Shown here: positions 23,745-31,689 of the stretch, piece by piece
Layout of the letters: each line of letters starts with the position of its first letter
Numbering within the stretch: the stretch's first letter is position 1
NCBI GenBank assembly: GCA_965200175.1
Contig: OZ241345.1
Coordinates: forward strand, 2,542,001 to 2,606,000
Direction of reading: 5' to 3'
DNA from: Azophilus sp026709365
GTDB lineage: Bacteria; Pseudomonadota; Gammaproteobacteria; Pseudomonadales; Azotimanducaceae
DNA length: 64,000 nucleotides
Program-made: the position numbers and the translations under genes
Notes under the pieces: model-generated
Told to the model about the DNA's origin: nothing
Databases searched by the model: none
What the model saw: the letters and a program-made list of their open reading frames with translations, nothing else

Positions 23745-26700
23745 AGGACGCCTCCGGAAGGTCACGGAAAACGTTAAGACGGTATCTCGCCAGTTCCGCA
23801 ATCATCAAGGCAGCCGGCAGGAGCATGGGCATGCCGATGCCCGCGAAGATCAGGCCAAAGCACAGGCTGATCACAGGGGGGATCAGGAAAGCAATCGTCT
23901 CGACTTCGCCGCTGAACAGGATGGGCAGCAGGCTGACCACCGTGGTCAGGGTGGTCAGTAGTATGGGGCGCGCGCGCTGTCTCGTCGCTGCTGAAACGGC
24001 CGCAATCTCGGGCAGGCCCTGCACCTCATCGCGCAAGCCGTTGTAACGGTGCATGAGCAGCGTGGCGTCGTTTAGAGCGACCCCGGAAGCCGCAATCAAG
24101 CCGAACACTGAGGCAACGGTCATTTGGTAACCCAAGAGCCAATGGCCCGCGACCGCGCCAATAAAGGCAATCGGCACGCCGGCGAGAACCAGAAGCGGCT
24201 GCAGGTAGCTGCGCAGCAGCGAAGCAATGAGGAAGTAGATCAGCAGCAGGCCAGCCGGCACCGCAATCACCAGGGTTGCCCTGATGCGTTCCGTGTCACG
24301 GGCAATGCCGTGGCTGCTGATCAGCAACCCGGGATGGGCCTTGGACAGCAGCGGAAACACTTCCGTACGCAAGTGGTCGATGACCTGGCCGGCCTCAACC
24401 TCGCCGGCGTCAAGTTCGGCACTGACGATGACGGCGTTGCGACCGTCGATCCTGAGCCGGTCGGCCCGGGCGCGGGACTCTCTGAGCTCGGCGATCGTGC
24501 GCAAGGGAATCCGCTCCTGGCTGTTGGGCAGGCTGATCCATTCATCAAGCAGGTCGGCGTACCGCAAGCGACGCTCTTCCGGATAGCGCACCATCACCCG
24601 GACCAGCTCCTGACCCCGCACGATGCGCTGGGCCTCTATGCCATGAAACGCATCCCGCAGCTGCGAGGCGACTTCCGCCTCCGACAGTCCAGCCGCCCGC
24701 CCGGCGGAATTCAGCCTGACCTCCGCGGTCCGGCCTGCGAACCGCACGGAGTCGGCCACGCCATTGACGCCGGGAATCCGCGACAGCTCATTGCGGATCC
24801 AATCGGCTGCTTCGAGCAAAACCGACTCATCGGCATGCGTCAGCGCATAGGACACCGCCTTGGTCAGTTGCGTGCGGCGCGTCGGCAGCGTCACCGTCTG
24901 CTCCCCGGGCAAATTGGCCAACAGGCGTCGCCAAGCCGTGCGGACTTCCTCCTTGGTCGCATTGAGGGCCGATGGGTCGTTCAGCCGCAACAGGACGGAG
25001 GCGACGTTTTCGCCATGCCTCGGCGGCGCCGAGCCGCGGTAGGTCTCAAGCGGCATCAGGCGACCGACGGTGACGACCATCGAGACGACGGCATTGCCGC
25101 CATAGGCTTCGTTGAGCCGGTTGGCGGCATCGACGGCCAGCTGCGCCGTGCCCGTCACCTCGTCAAATCCGGCCTCGGCCGGCAGCACCAGATCAGCCTG
25201 AACGATGCGGTCATCGATGACGCTCAGCGTCGGACTCCAGCGGACAACGCCCGTCGTCAGGAGGCCAACCGCCAGCAGGAACAATGCGGAGATGATCACC
25301 GGCAGCCAAACCGGCCGACGGATCGACCAAGCGACCATGCGCAAGATCCTCAGCATGACCGGCTCCCCAACGGACCGGCGCAGCCTTTCGCGCAGCGCGG
25401 ACACCGGCCAGCTGCCCGGCGCACCCAGCCGCCCCAAATGTCCGGGCAACATGAGCGACGCCTCCAGCAGGGACAACAGCAGCACCGAGCCGGCGACGAT
25501 GGGGAGCGCCCGGAACATTTGCCCGATCGTCCCATCGAGCGGCAGCAGCACCGCAAACGCCACCATGGTGGTCAGCGTCCCCACGGCAACAGGCCAGAAC
25601 ACCCGCCGAACGCCAACAACGGCGGCAGTCCAGCCGGACCGGCCCAAGGCGCGCTCGCCAGCGACGCTGTCGGCCACGATGACGGAATCGTCCACCACCA
25701 GCCCGATCATCACAAAGAAGGCGAACAGCGTGATGACATTGATGGTGACGCCGAAGACGGGGAAAAAGATCAATGACCCGACAAACACGACCAGCACACC
25801 GAGCCCGACCCGAATCGCCGTGCGCTCGCCAAAGACGAGCGTCAGCACCAGGAGCAGCAGCGCAAGCCCAAACAGGCCGCTTTGGATGACTTGGCTGAAG
25901 CTGTGCGCGACTGCGCGCGACGGGTCATCCCAGACCTCCAGCCTGACGCCCGACGGAATGGGATGGTTCGCCAAGCGGGCCCGCACTTGGGCAACGGCCT
26001 CTTTCGGGGAGGCGTCCGCAGATGCATGCAACCGCAGCAAAACGGCTGGCGCGCCGTTGATCGTGGTCAGAACGCTTTGCTCAGACAAGCCATCGACCAG
26101 CATCGCGATGTCGCCCAAGCGCACAACGGCGCCATCCGGCCTGCTGACGACCACGATGTCCGCAAAGTCCTGGGCGTCACCCGACTCCGCCCCAGCACTG
26201 ATGAAGATCCGACCGGAATCGGTGCGCAGCTCGCCCGCCGAGGCATTCACTTGAGCGCGGCCGATGGCGTCCGCGATGTCCCGCAAAGTGATGCCGTGAC
26301 GCTGCAGAACCTCCTCGGCCACCTCTACGCGCACCTCCGGATCCGGCGTGCCGAGCAGTTCCGCCAAGGCAATCTCCGGCAGCGGCAGCAGCGCTGCGCG
26401 CAGCGCCTCCCCGATCCGGCGCAGGGCGGCGGCGGGCAGCGCCTGCGAACTGATCGCGAGCGTCAGAACCGACCGGGCGATCTCAACCTGGACGACTTCA
26501 GGTTGGCCGGCGCTGTCCGGCAGGAAGTCCTCAACCTGCCGGACAGCTGAGCGGACCTTGTCGAGCGTGGCCGCTGCATCCGCGTAGCGGTCGATTTCAA
26601 CGTCAATGATGGCCAAGCCAGGGCGCGAGCTGGCCACGACCCGGCCAATCCCCGTTGTCCGCGCCAAGGCCTCCTCCAGACGCTCGACGACCTGGCGTTC

Positions 26701-26910
26701 GACCGCCGCGGGAGTCGCTCCTGGATAGGGCACCTCGACGCGAACCACCCGGGGTTCGTGTGCGGGGAACGTCTCGACGGCAACGAAGCTCGACGCAACC
26801 AGCCCTGCGGCCAGCATGACGAAGAACAGCAGCCCGGCACTGACCGGGTTGCGGGCAAACCAGGCGATGGGACCGCGCGGATCGTCCCGACGCCGCTGCT
26901 CAGGCATCAC
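23743..26910 (-). CDS. RND efflux pump, inner-membrane subunit (AcrB/HAE1 type)
   Basis: 1055 residues, full length for the family. It opens PIAWFARNPVSAGLLFFVML, and the porter domain includes VRVEVPYPGATPAAVERQVV. TM4 carries the proton-relay Asp pair in MIGLVVDDSVIVADSV. The second half repeats the architecture, with GVALNDATLLMHRYN. It exports small hydrophobic compounds using proton flow. An ATG at 26907 follows the GTG at 26910. The periplasmic adaptor gene is upstream with a 48-base gap; no outer-membrane channel gene is adjacent. Confidence 0.92.
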   Translation of the reverse strand: MMPEQRRRDDPRGPIAWFARNPVSAGLLFFVMLAAGLVASSFVAVETFPAHEPRVVRVEVPYPGATPAAVERQVVERLEEALARTTGIGRVVASSRPGLAIIDVEIDRYADAAATLDKVRSAVRQVEDFLPDSAGQPEVVQVEIARSVLTLAISSQALPAAALRRIGEALRAALLPLPEIALAELLGTPDPEVRVEVAEEVLQRHGITLRDIADAIGRAQVNASAGELRTDSGRIFISAGAESGDAQDFADIVVVSRPDGAVVRLGDIAMLVDGLSEQSVLTTINGAPAVLLRLHASADASPKEAVAQVRARLANHPIPSGVRLEVWDDPSRAVAHSFSQVIQSGLFGLALLLLVLTLVFGERTAIRVGLGVLVVFVGSLIFFPVFGVTINVITLFAFFVMIGLVVDDSVIVADSVAGERALGRSGWTAAVVGVRRVFWPVAVGTLTTMVAFAVLLPLDGTIGQMFRALPIVAGSVLLLSLLEASLMLPGHLGRLGAPGSWPVSALRERLRRSVGEPVMLRILRMVAWSIRRPVWLPVIISALFLLAVGLLTTGVVRWSPTLSVIDDRIVQADLVLPAEAGFDEVTGTAQLAVDAANRLNEAYGGNAVVSMVVTVGRLMPLETYRGSAPPRHGENVASVLLRLNDPSALNATKEEVRTAWRRLLANLPGEQTVTLPTRRTQLTKAVSYALTHADESVLLEAADWIRNELSRIPGVNGVADSVRFAGRTAEVRLNSAGRAAGLSEAEVASQLRDAFHGIEAQRIVRGQELVRVMVRYPEERRLRYADLLDEWISLPNSQERIPLRTIAELRESRARADRLRIDGRNAVIVSAELDAGEVEAGQVIDHLRTEVFPLLSKAHPGLLISSHGIARDTERIRATLVIAVPAGLLLIYFLIASLLRSYLQPLLVLAGVPIAFIGAVAGHWLLGYQMTVASVFGLIAASGVALNDATLLMHRYNGLRDEVQGLPEIAAVSAATRQRARPILLTTLTTVVSLLPILFSGEVETIAFLIPPVISLCFGLIFAGIGMPMLLPAALMIAELARYRLNVFRDLPEAS

Positions 26911-26958
26911 CGACGACCACTTTGGCCCCGCTTGCGCTCCCAGCCGTCATCGCGCCGC

Positions 26959-28065
26959 TCAACGCGGGTTCACAACAACCGGCTCCACGCCCAGCCCGGC
27001 CCGGGCGCCCGCAATCGGCCCGACCACGACCCCGTCGAGCGGATCAAAGATCCGAACCATCCAACCATACTCGGCATGGCCGAACGCGACTGGCCGGAAC
27101 GGAACCAGCTTGCGATCCTCCACCAGCCAGATGCCGGCGTTGGCCCGCATCGAGGCGTCGGGCAGCAGGAACACGCTCTCCTGCCTCAAGCCCTCAACGG
27201 TCACCTCCGCAAAGGTGCCCGGCAGGGGACGAATCTCCATCGCCTCCTGGTCGAGCAAGCGCAGGTAAAGGCTGGCCAGCCGAGTCTCAACATCCACGAC
27301 CCTGGACTGGCGCTCGACTTCCGCAGCATAGGTGCGGCCATCCGCCACCACGGTCGCCGGACTGCCGGCCACCGGCTGCAGCGCCTGCAGATCGGCGGTC
27401 GAAATTCTCGCCCGCACCCGCAACTGGTTCCTTGCGTAAACCACACCGATCGCCGAACTCCCCGCAGTGACGACCTGGCCGACGGAGACCGCCGCACTCA
27501 CCACATAGCCGTCGAACGGCATGCGGACGCGGGTTCGGTCCAACTCGATTTCGGCCAGCCGCAGCCGTTGGCGGGACCCCTCCACCCGAGCTGCCGCAGC
27601 CTTTGCCCGACCGTCGTCCGCGGGCCGACCGCGCACTTCAAGCAGCTGCGCCTGCGCGACCGCAAGGTCCGCGCGGGCCAACGCCACGGCAATCTCATAG
27701 TCCGCGGTGTCGATCTGCGCGAGGGTCTCGTCGGCACGGAACCGGGCGCCCGCCCGGAAGTGGTCGGCCACCTGCACAACGGCTCCCGATGCCTGGGGCA
27801 CGACGGTGGCCTGGCCGAGGGAAAACACCGTGCCCGTCAGCGCCACGCGGTAGGCGGCCTCAACGGCGACCGGCTGCATCACGGTCACGGTGGGTTCGAG
27901 GCCATCGGCGCTGGCGACCAATTCGAATTCCGGGGGCTGAGGTTCAGGCGCCCGGGCCAGCAGCACCGCTGCGAGCAGGGCAACCGCCATCGCAACGATC
28001 CGCGCAACCCCTCGCCAACGAGGCGCCCGGGCCGCGCTCAGTGCGTCCTTGTCGCTGGCCGCCAT
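26959..28065 (-). CDS. RND efflux periplasmic adaptor (membrane fusion protein)
   Basis: About 368 residues. An N-terminal membrane anchor (IVAMAVALLAAVLLA) is followed by a lipoyl half (GTVFSLGQATVVPQASG), an alpha-hairpin (DYEIAVALARADLAVAQAQL), the second lipoyl half (DRTRVRMPFDGYVVSA) and a beta-barrel. It bridges the RND pump to an outer-membrane channel. ATG 28065 is chosen over an in-frame TTG two codons earlier. It is the first gene of the pump operon and divergent from the type III island, separated by a gene-free 286 bases. Confidence 0.9.
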   Translation of the reverse strand: MAASDKDALSAARAPRWRGVARIVAMAVALLAAVLLARAPEPQPPEFELVASADGLEPTVTVMQPVAVEAAYRVALTGTVFSLGQATVVPQASGAVVQVADHFRAGARFRADETLAQIDTADYEIAVALARADLAVAQAQLLEVRGRPADDGRAKAAAARVEGSRQRLRLAEIELDRTRVRMPFDGYVVSAAVSVGQVVTAGSSAIGVVYARNQLRVRARISTADLQALQPVAGSPATVVADGRTYAAEVERQSRVVDVETRLASLYLRLLDQEAMEIRPLPGTFAEVTVEGLRQESVFLLPDASMRANAGIWLVEDRKLVPFRPVAFGHAEYGWMVRIFDPLDGVVVGPIAGARAGLGVEPVVVNPR

Positions 28066-28285
28066 CCCCAAGCCCCACGTCGTTCGGTTGCGCCAAGCCA
28101 GCGGCCGGATTGCCGAGGCAACCTCCTAAATCTCCCGGCAGTTCTCAATTCCCTTTCCTTCACGTCCAGCGGCGCGCCCCAATGCGTGAGGGCAACGCGC
28201 CCTCAATGCGGCCACCCGATTCAATTCGTGGGCCGGATGCCCCCGGCGCATCACAGTGGCAAATGCCGCAAAGCTCCTAAATTCA

Positions 28286-28314
28286 TTGGCAACTCGCACC
28301 CGGCATTCTACAAT
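28286..28314 (+). promoter_or_regulatory. Sigma70-type promoter of the plus-strand type III operon
   Basis: TTGGCA at 28286-28291 and TACAAT at 28309-28314 are separated by exactly 17 bases. Transcription would begin near 28321, placing the ATG at 28352 about 30 bases into the message. This rules out the in-frame ATG at 28313, which overlaps the -10 box. Confidence 0.6.
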
Positions 28315-28351
28315 GGAAGGCCACGCAGTTTGCACCAACGGGGCGATCATC

Positions 28352-29440
28352 ATGAGTGAAATAGGCGGCGTTTCCAATTCCTACCCAACCCAAGTCGAGG
28401 CGCCCACCGCGCCCACCGCCCCCCCCTCGGGCTCAACGGTCGGGCCCGACTACGACATCAGCACCACCCAGGCCACGGGCAGCAGCGCCGTTGACGCCCC
28501 AAGCCTGCGGCCAGCAAAACTAGGCCACCAGAAGGTGGAATGGGCCCAGGCAATGGCGGGGATGAGCGCGAACCTGAACAACGTCTTCGCGCTGATGTCG
28601 GCGATGATGCTCAAGGAGAGCAACGACATGGCACGGGTGACCAAGGAGCTTCGCGTCCAGCAAAGGGAAGCCGCCTACGAGAAGGATCTGGCGGCTGCTG
28701 AGAGTCAGAGGGAGAACGCCACCTACGGGGTGATCGGCTCAAGCGTCGGGGCCGGCGGGCAGGCAGCCTCCGCTGGCATGAACGTGGCCGGGGGCGTCAA
28801 GGGGATGCAGATGACCTCCGCAACGCCGAGCACGGCTTCGGCGACCGCCGCGACCGCAGCCACCCCAACGGCTGCCGGCACGGACGCCGCAGGCGCCGCC
28901 GGCACCGCCGCATCAACCGGCGCGGGCGCCGCTGATGCGGCCGACTCCCTGGGCGCCGCCGCCGACGTCGGCCCGGACATCACCCCCGATCTGCCGCCGC
29001 CGGAGGTGGATGTCGCCCCGGCGCCCACGCCCCAGCAGGGCGCGGATGCGGCCAGCAGTGCGGAGCTGCGGGCCGGCACCCCAACGGAGGGCGCTGACCA
29101 GGCCGTCCAGCGGATGGAGAAGTTGGCGGCGCTGGACTCGACCGAGTCGCAGCGCCTCTCGGCTAGAGCGCAGAACCTGTCCCTGACAACCCAAGGCGCC
29201 GGCGGAATCGCTAGCTCGGCGGGGGAGTTCGGCAAAAGCGGCTTGAAGTACGCAGCCGACATCAAGGAGGCGGAGGCCGCCGAGGAGCGCGCCGAGGCCA
29301 CCCGAACCCGCGCGATGCTGGACAACACGAAGGACCACATCGAGAAGCTGCAAAGCTACATCGAGGGCGCGATTCGGACGCAGGACGAAATCCAGTCCAA
29401 CAAGAACCAGACCGAGAGAAGCATCTGGTCGCATGTGTAG
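28352..29440 (+). CDS. Candidate type III translocator (SctB-like)
   Basis: 362 residues. After a Pro/Thr-rich start comes a helical stretch QAMAGMSANLNNVFALMSAM and ELRVQQREAAYEKDLAAAE, a glycine-rich weakly hydrophobic segment (GVIGSSVGAGGQAASAGMNV), an Ala/Thr/Pro low-complexity linker, and a C-terminal coiled coil ending KLQSYIEGAIRTQDEIQSN then KNQTERSIW. The end resembles the end of the SctE gene in this island (MEELHRIRKLLQQMQ, IISNSNQT), and EspB/IpaC-like translocators end similarly. It is first in the operon, before sctW. It lacks the strong hydrophobic helices of SctE, so the minor pore subunit is the best guess. Function by position and composition only. Confidence 0.5.
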   Translation: MSEIGGVSNSYPTQVEAPTAPTAPPSGSTVGPDYDISTTQATGSSAVDAPSLRPAKLGHQKVEWAQAMAGMSANLNNVFALMSAMMLKESNDMARVTKELRVQQREAAYEKDLAAAESQRENATYGVIGSSVGAGGQAASAGMNVAGGVKGMQMTSATPSTASATAATAATPTAAGTDAAGAAGTAASTGAGAADAADSLGAAADVGPDITPDLPPPEVDVAPAPTPQQGADAASSAELRAGTPTEGADQAVQRMEKLAALDSTESQRLSARAQNLSLTTQGAGGIASSAGEFGKSGLKYAADIKEAEAAEERAEATRTRAMLDNTKDHIEKLQSYIEGAIRTQDEIQSNKNQTERSIWSHV

Positions 29441-29449
29441 GACGCCCGC

Positions 29450-30580
29450 ATGAGCACGGTCGTCGGCGCGACCGAGGTTGCCGGCAATCTGCCCGGCGCC
29501 GAGGTCGCCTCCACAGCCAAGCAAACGGAAGGCAGCTTCCGCGGCGAGAACGTGCAGCAGGTGCGCGATCCCAACGCCCTGCTGCAGGATGCGGCGGAGG
29601 AGCTCAGCTTCGGGGAAAGCGAGCGCTCCGAGAAGAAGCTCTCGCAGCGCAAGCTGTCCGCCGAGCGGGGCGTGCGCACCCAAGCGATCGAGCAAATCGA
29701 GCAATACCTCAAGGACGTTCCGGACCTTGAGAAAAACCAGAAGCTGAGCGACTTCGTCCAATCGATGCTCGAACGCCGGCCGCAGCCCAACGAGGACGAG
29801 TTGCGGGGCGGCGCCGGGCAGTTCTCCGACGACGAAACCCATCAGTTCATCGCCCTCGGCTACTTGCGGGACCAAGCCTTGGAGCGTGGGGCGGATGCGG
29901 AGTTCGTCGCCGCCGTGGAGGGTGCCATAAGCAGCCTCAAGGCGGAAAAGGGACCGGCCATTCAAGCGGGCCTGAACGTCTCCGGCGTGGCGCAGCAGTT
30001 CTCCAGCGAGTCGCTCGGCGACATCCAGCAGTTGCGGGACTTCTACCGCGACATCGTGCTCGACTGCTCTTCCATACGGGACGCCTACCAGCGCATCACC
30101 AAGGACCACCCCGAGAAGGAGTTCGGCGAAGCGGTCAAGTTCATGCTCAACGCCTTGGCCACGGACCTCGATGCGACGCCCCAATCGGTGTCCAAGGGTC
30201 GCCTGCGGCAAATCATGGATGACATGTACCAACTCCGGGCGCTCAACACCGTCCATGGCCAATGCGGCGACCTGCTGTCGCGAATCGGCCGGAACTTCGG
30301 CACCGAGGCTTCGCCGACGGCCACCACGAACCTGCTCTCGGAGCTGCTGTCCGCCCAGGACCGGGCTTGGCAGGGCGCCGACGCCTTCGCGGACCTGCCC
30401 GGAAAAATGGGCCTCAAGGGCAGCGATGCGGAAATCTACTTTCTGCAGGGGTTCAAGGAACTGGTTCGATTCGTCCCGCTCAAGGCGTTCGGCGACGAGG
30501 CCAACGTTCGCGACCGCGTCATGATTGCGGTTCAGCAGGCGCTTGACGTCGCCATCGACAACGAGGAGTACGATGACTGA
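29450..30580 (+). CDS. sctW: Type III secretion gatekeeper SctW (YopN-TyeA fused)
   Basis: 376 residues. The HrpJ-like domain is seen from about residue 40 (RDPNALLQDAAEELSFGESE) through the mid region (LRDFYRDIVLDCSSIRDAYQ). The last about 90 residues (LSELLSAQDRAWQGADAFAD, LQGFKELVRFVPLKAF) match the TyeA/YopN C-terminal domain, so both Yersinia proteins are in one chain, as in MxiC and SepL. It blocks secretion until host contact and orders translocators before effectors. It overlaps the chaperone gene by 8 bases, with GAGGAG before that ATG. Confidence 0.85.
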   Translation: MSTVVGATEVAGNLPGAEVASTAKQTEGSFRGENVQQVRDPNALLQDAAEELSFGESERSEKKLSQRKLSAERGVRTQAIEQIEQYLKDVPDLEKNQKLSDFVQSMLERRPQPNEDELRGGAGQFSDDETHQFIALGYLRDQALERGADAEFVAAVEGAISSLKAEKGPAIQAGLNVSGVAQQFSSESLGDIQQLRDFYRDIVLDCSSIRDAYQRITKDHPEKEFGEAVKFMLNALATDLDATPQSVSKGRLRQIMDDMYQLRALNTVHGQCGDLLSRIGRNFGTEASPTATTNLLSELLSAQDRAWQGADAFADLPGKMGLKGSDAEIYFLQGFKELVRFVPLKAFGDEANVRDRVMIAVQQALDVAIDNEEYDD

Positions 30581-30956
30581 GGCGATTCCGGACTGGTGGG
30601 TCAAGGCCATTGCCGACTTCGGCGCCAACCTGGGGTTCGCGGACGCCGTGGATTGGCGCCGCAACGTGCTCAACCTGTCCATGGACGGCGGCAAGTACTT
30701 GGTTGACGTGGAGCGCGCCGGCGACGACATCGTCATCGCGGTGCTGCGCGAGGTTCCCTTGCCACAGGTGGACAAGCAGGTCCGCTTCCTCTTGGGCCAA
30801 TGCTCCTTTGAACATTATCGGCCCCACTTCCTGCAAGCTGGCTTGAAGGGCGAAAGCACCTTGGTGCTCGCCGTGCGCCTGCACCTCTCCGAGGCCCACC
30901 GCATGTACGAGGCCTTGGAGGCAGTTCGCAAGGTTTTCGCGCAAGCCGGTCTCTAG
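30573..30956 (+). CDS. Type III secretion chaperone, CesT/SycN-like
   Basis: 127 residues with the alpha-beta pattern of small class I chaperones: VKAIADFGANLGFADAV, LNLSMDGGKYLVDVERAGDD, IVIAVLREVPLP and VRFLLGQCSFEHYR. Its location directly after sctW and before sctX is that of sycN in Yersinia, so the SctW gatekeeper is the likely client. ATG 30573 lies within the sctW end, with an upstream GAGGAG at 30563. Confidence 0.7.
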   Translation: MTEAIPDWWVKAIADFGANLGFADAVDWRRNVLNLSMDGGKYLVDVERAGDDIVIAVLREVPLPQVDKQVRFLLGQCSFEHYRPHFLQAGLKGESTLVLAVRLHLSEAHRMYEALEAVRKVFAQAGL

Positions 30957-30966
30957 GGAACTTCCC

Positions 30967-31353
30967 GTGGCGGTTTCAACCTCCTTGAACATGGGCGTGG
31001 AGAGCGTCTCCTACCTGCCCACGATCACCGAAACCCGCGCTGACTACCCGCGCGCCAAAATCAACTTGACCGTGGGCTCGTCGATCCCGTCGCACGTCAA
31101 GGAGCTGTTCAAGCTCGATGCCACCGACCGCGCCCTAGTGGCCGCCGTCAAGCCGAGCCTGCAAAACCCGTCCGTCACCGTGCCCGCCAACTACCATAGG
31201 CTGTTCAACGACGTGGTGGAGGCCAGCGGGGAGGAGTTGGGAAACAATCCCGAGGATCAGCGGGTGCTGCAGTCGGCGCGGACGCTGCTGCTCAACATGC
31301 AGTCCGAATTTGAAGCGTTCAACGTTTCCCGCAACGCCTTGATCAAGGCCTGA
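30967..31353 (+). CDS. sctX: SctX (YscX-like early type III substrate)
   Basis: 128 residues from GTG 30967, preceded by AGGGAA. It aligns by eye with Yersinia YscX along its length: GVESVSYLPTITE at the start, HVKELFKLDATDRALV and VPANYHRLFNDVVEAS in the middle, and LQSARTLLLNMQSEF near the end, where YscX has its Leu- and Gln-rich tail. Length (122 in YscX) and position between a SycN-like chaperone and the SctY TPR gene agree. YscX is secreted early and, with YscY, binds SctV. Similarity is weak, so synteny carries much of the weight. Confidence 0.7.
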   Translation: MAVSTSLNMGVESVSYLPTITETRADYPRAKINLTVGSSIPSHVKELFKLDATDRALVAAVKPSLQNPSVTVPANYHRLFNDVVEASGEELGNNPEDQRVLQSARTLLLNMQSEFEAFNVSRNALIKA

Positions 31354-31368
31354 TGCGGATTGCGGCAC

Positions 31369-31689
31369 ATGTTGGAGAAACTCGGCGGCGACCACCGCGA
31401 TTGGCTCTTGATCGCCTCCTACAACCTGCTGATGCAGCGCAAGGCCGAACGCGCCGTCCCCTTGCTCGAGTTGCTCAGCCGGATGGATCCGGACTGCCTG
31501 CAGTGCCGAAGGCTGCTGGCCTACGCCAACCTGCTTTTGGACGACCGCGAAGGCTGCTCCAAAGCCTTGGAGCGCATCCGGGGATCATCCGATGAGCTCG
31601 ATCAGGCAGTGACGCGCTTCATATCGGAGAGAATCGAGGTCGGCGAGCCGCAGGCGGAGCGCCGTCAAACCCGGGCTTCTGAACGATGA
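31369..31689 (+). CDS. sctY: SctY (YscY-like TPR chaperone of SctX)
   Basis: 106 residues of TPR helices: HRDWLLIASYNLLMQRKAER, AVPLLELLSRMDPDCLQCRR and LLAYANLLLDDREGCSKALE. YscY shows the same spacing (ERACILLDALLTLNP, then RRCRLVALL). It should hold SctX and link it to SctV. ATG 31369 is used; a TTG three codons earlier is the alternative. Its TGA overlaps the sctV ATG as ATGA. Confidence 0.75.
   Translation: MLEKLGGDHRDWLLIASYNLLMQRKAERAVPLLELLSRMDPDCLQCRRLLAYANLLLDDREGCSKALERIRGSSDELDQAVTRFISERIEVGEPQAERRQTRASER

Noticed and set aside
24124..25776. 550-codon plus-strand frame opposite the RND pump
   Set aside because: Rich in Gln, Arg and His with no motif; the opposite strand is a full RND transporter.
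28913..30775. Open frame of about 620 codons on the minus strand opposite the SctB-like gene and sctW
   Set aside because: It is antisense to conserved type III genes, has shadow composition (His-, Arg-, Leu-rich) and no recognisable domain; GC-rich third positions keep such frames open.
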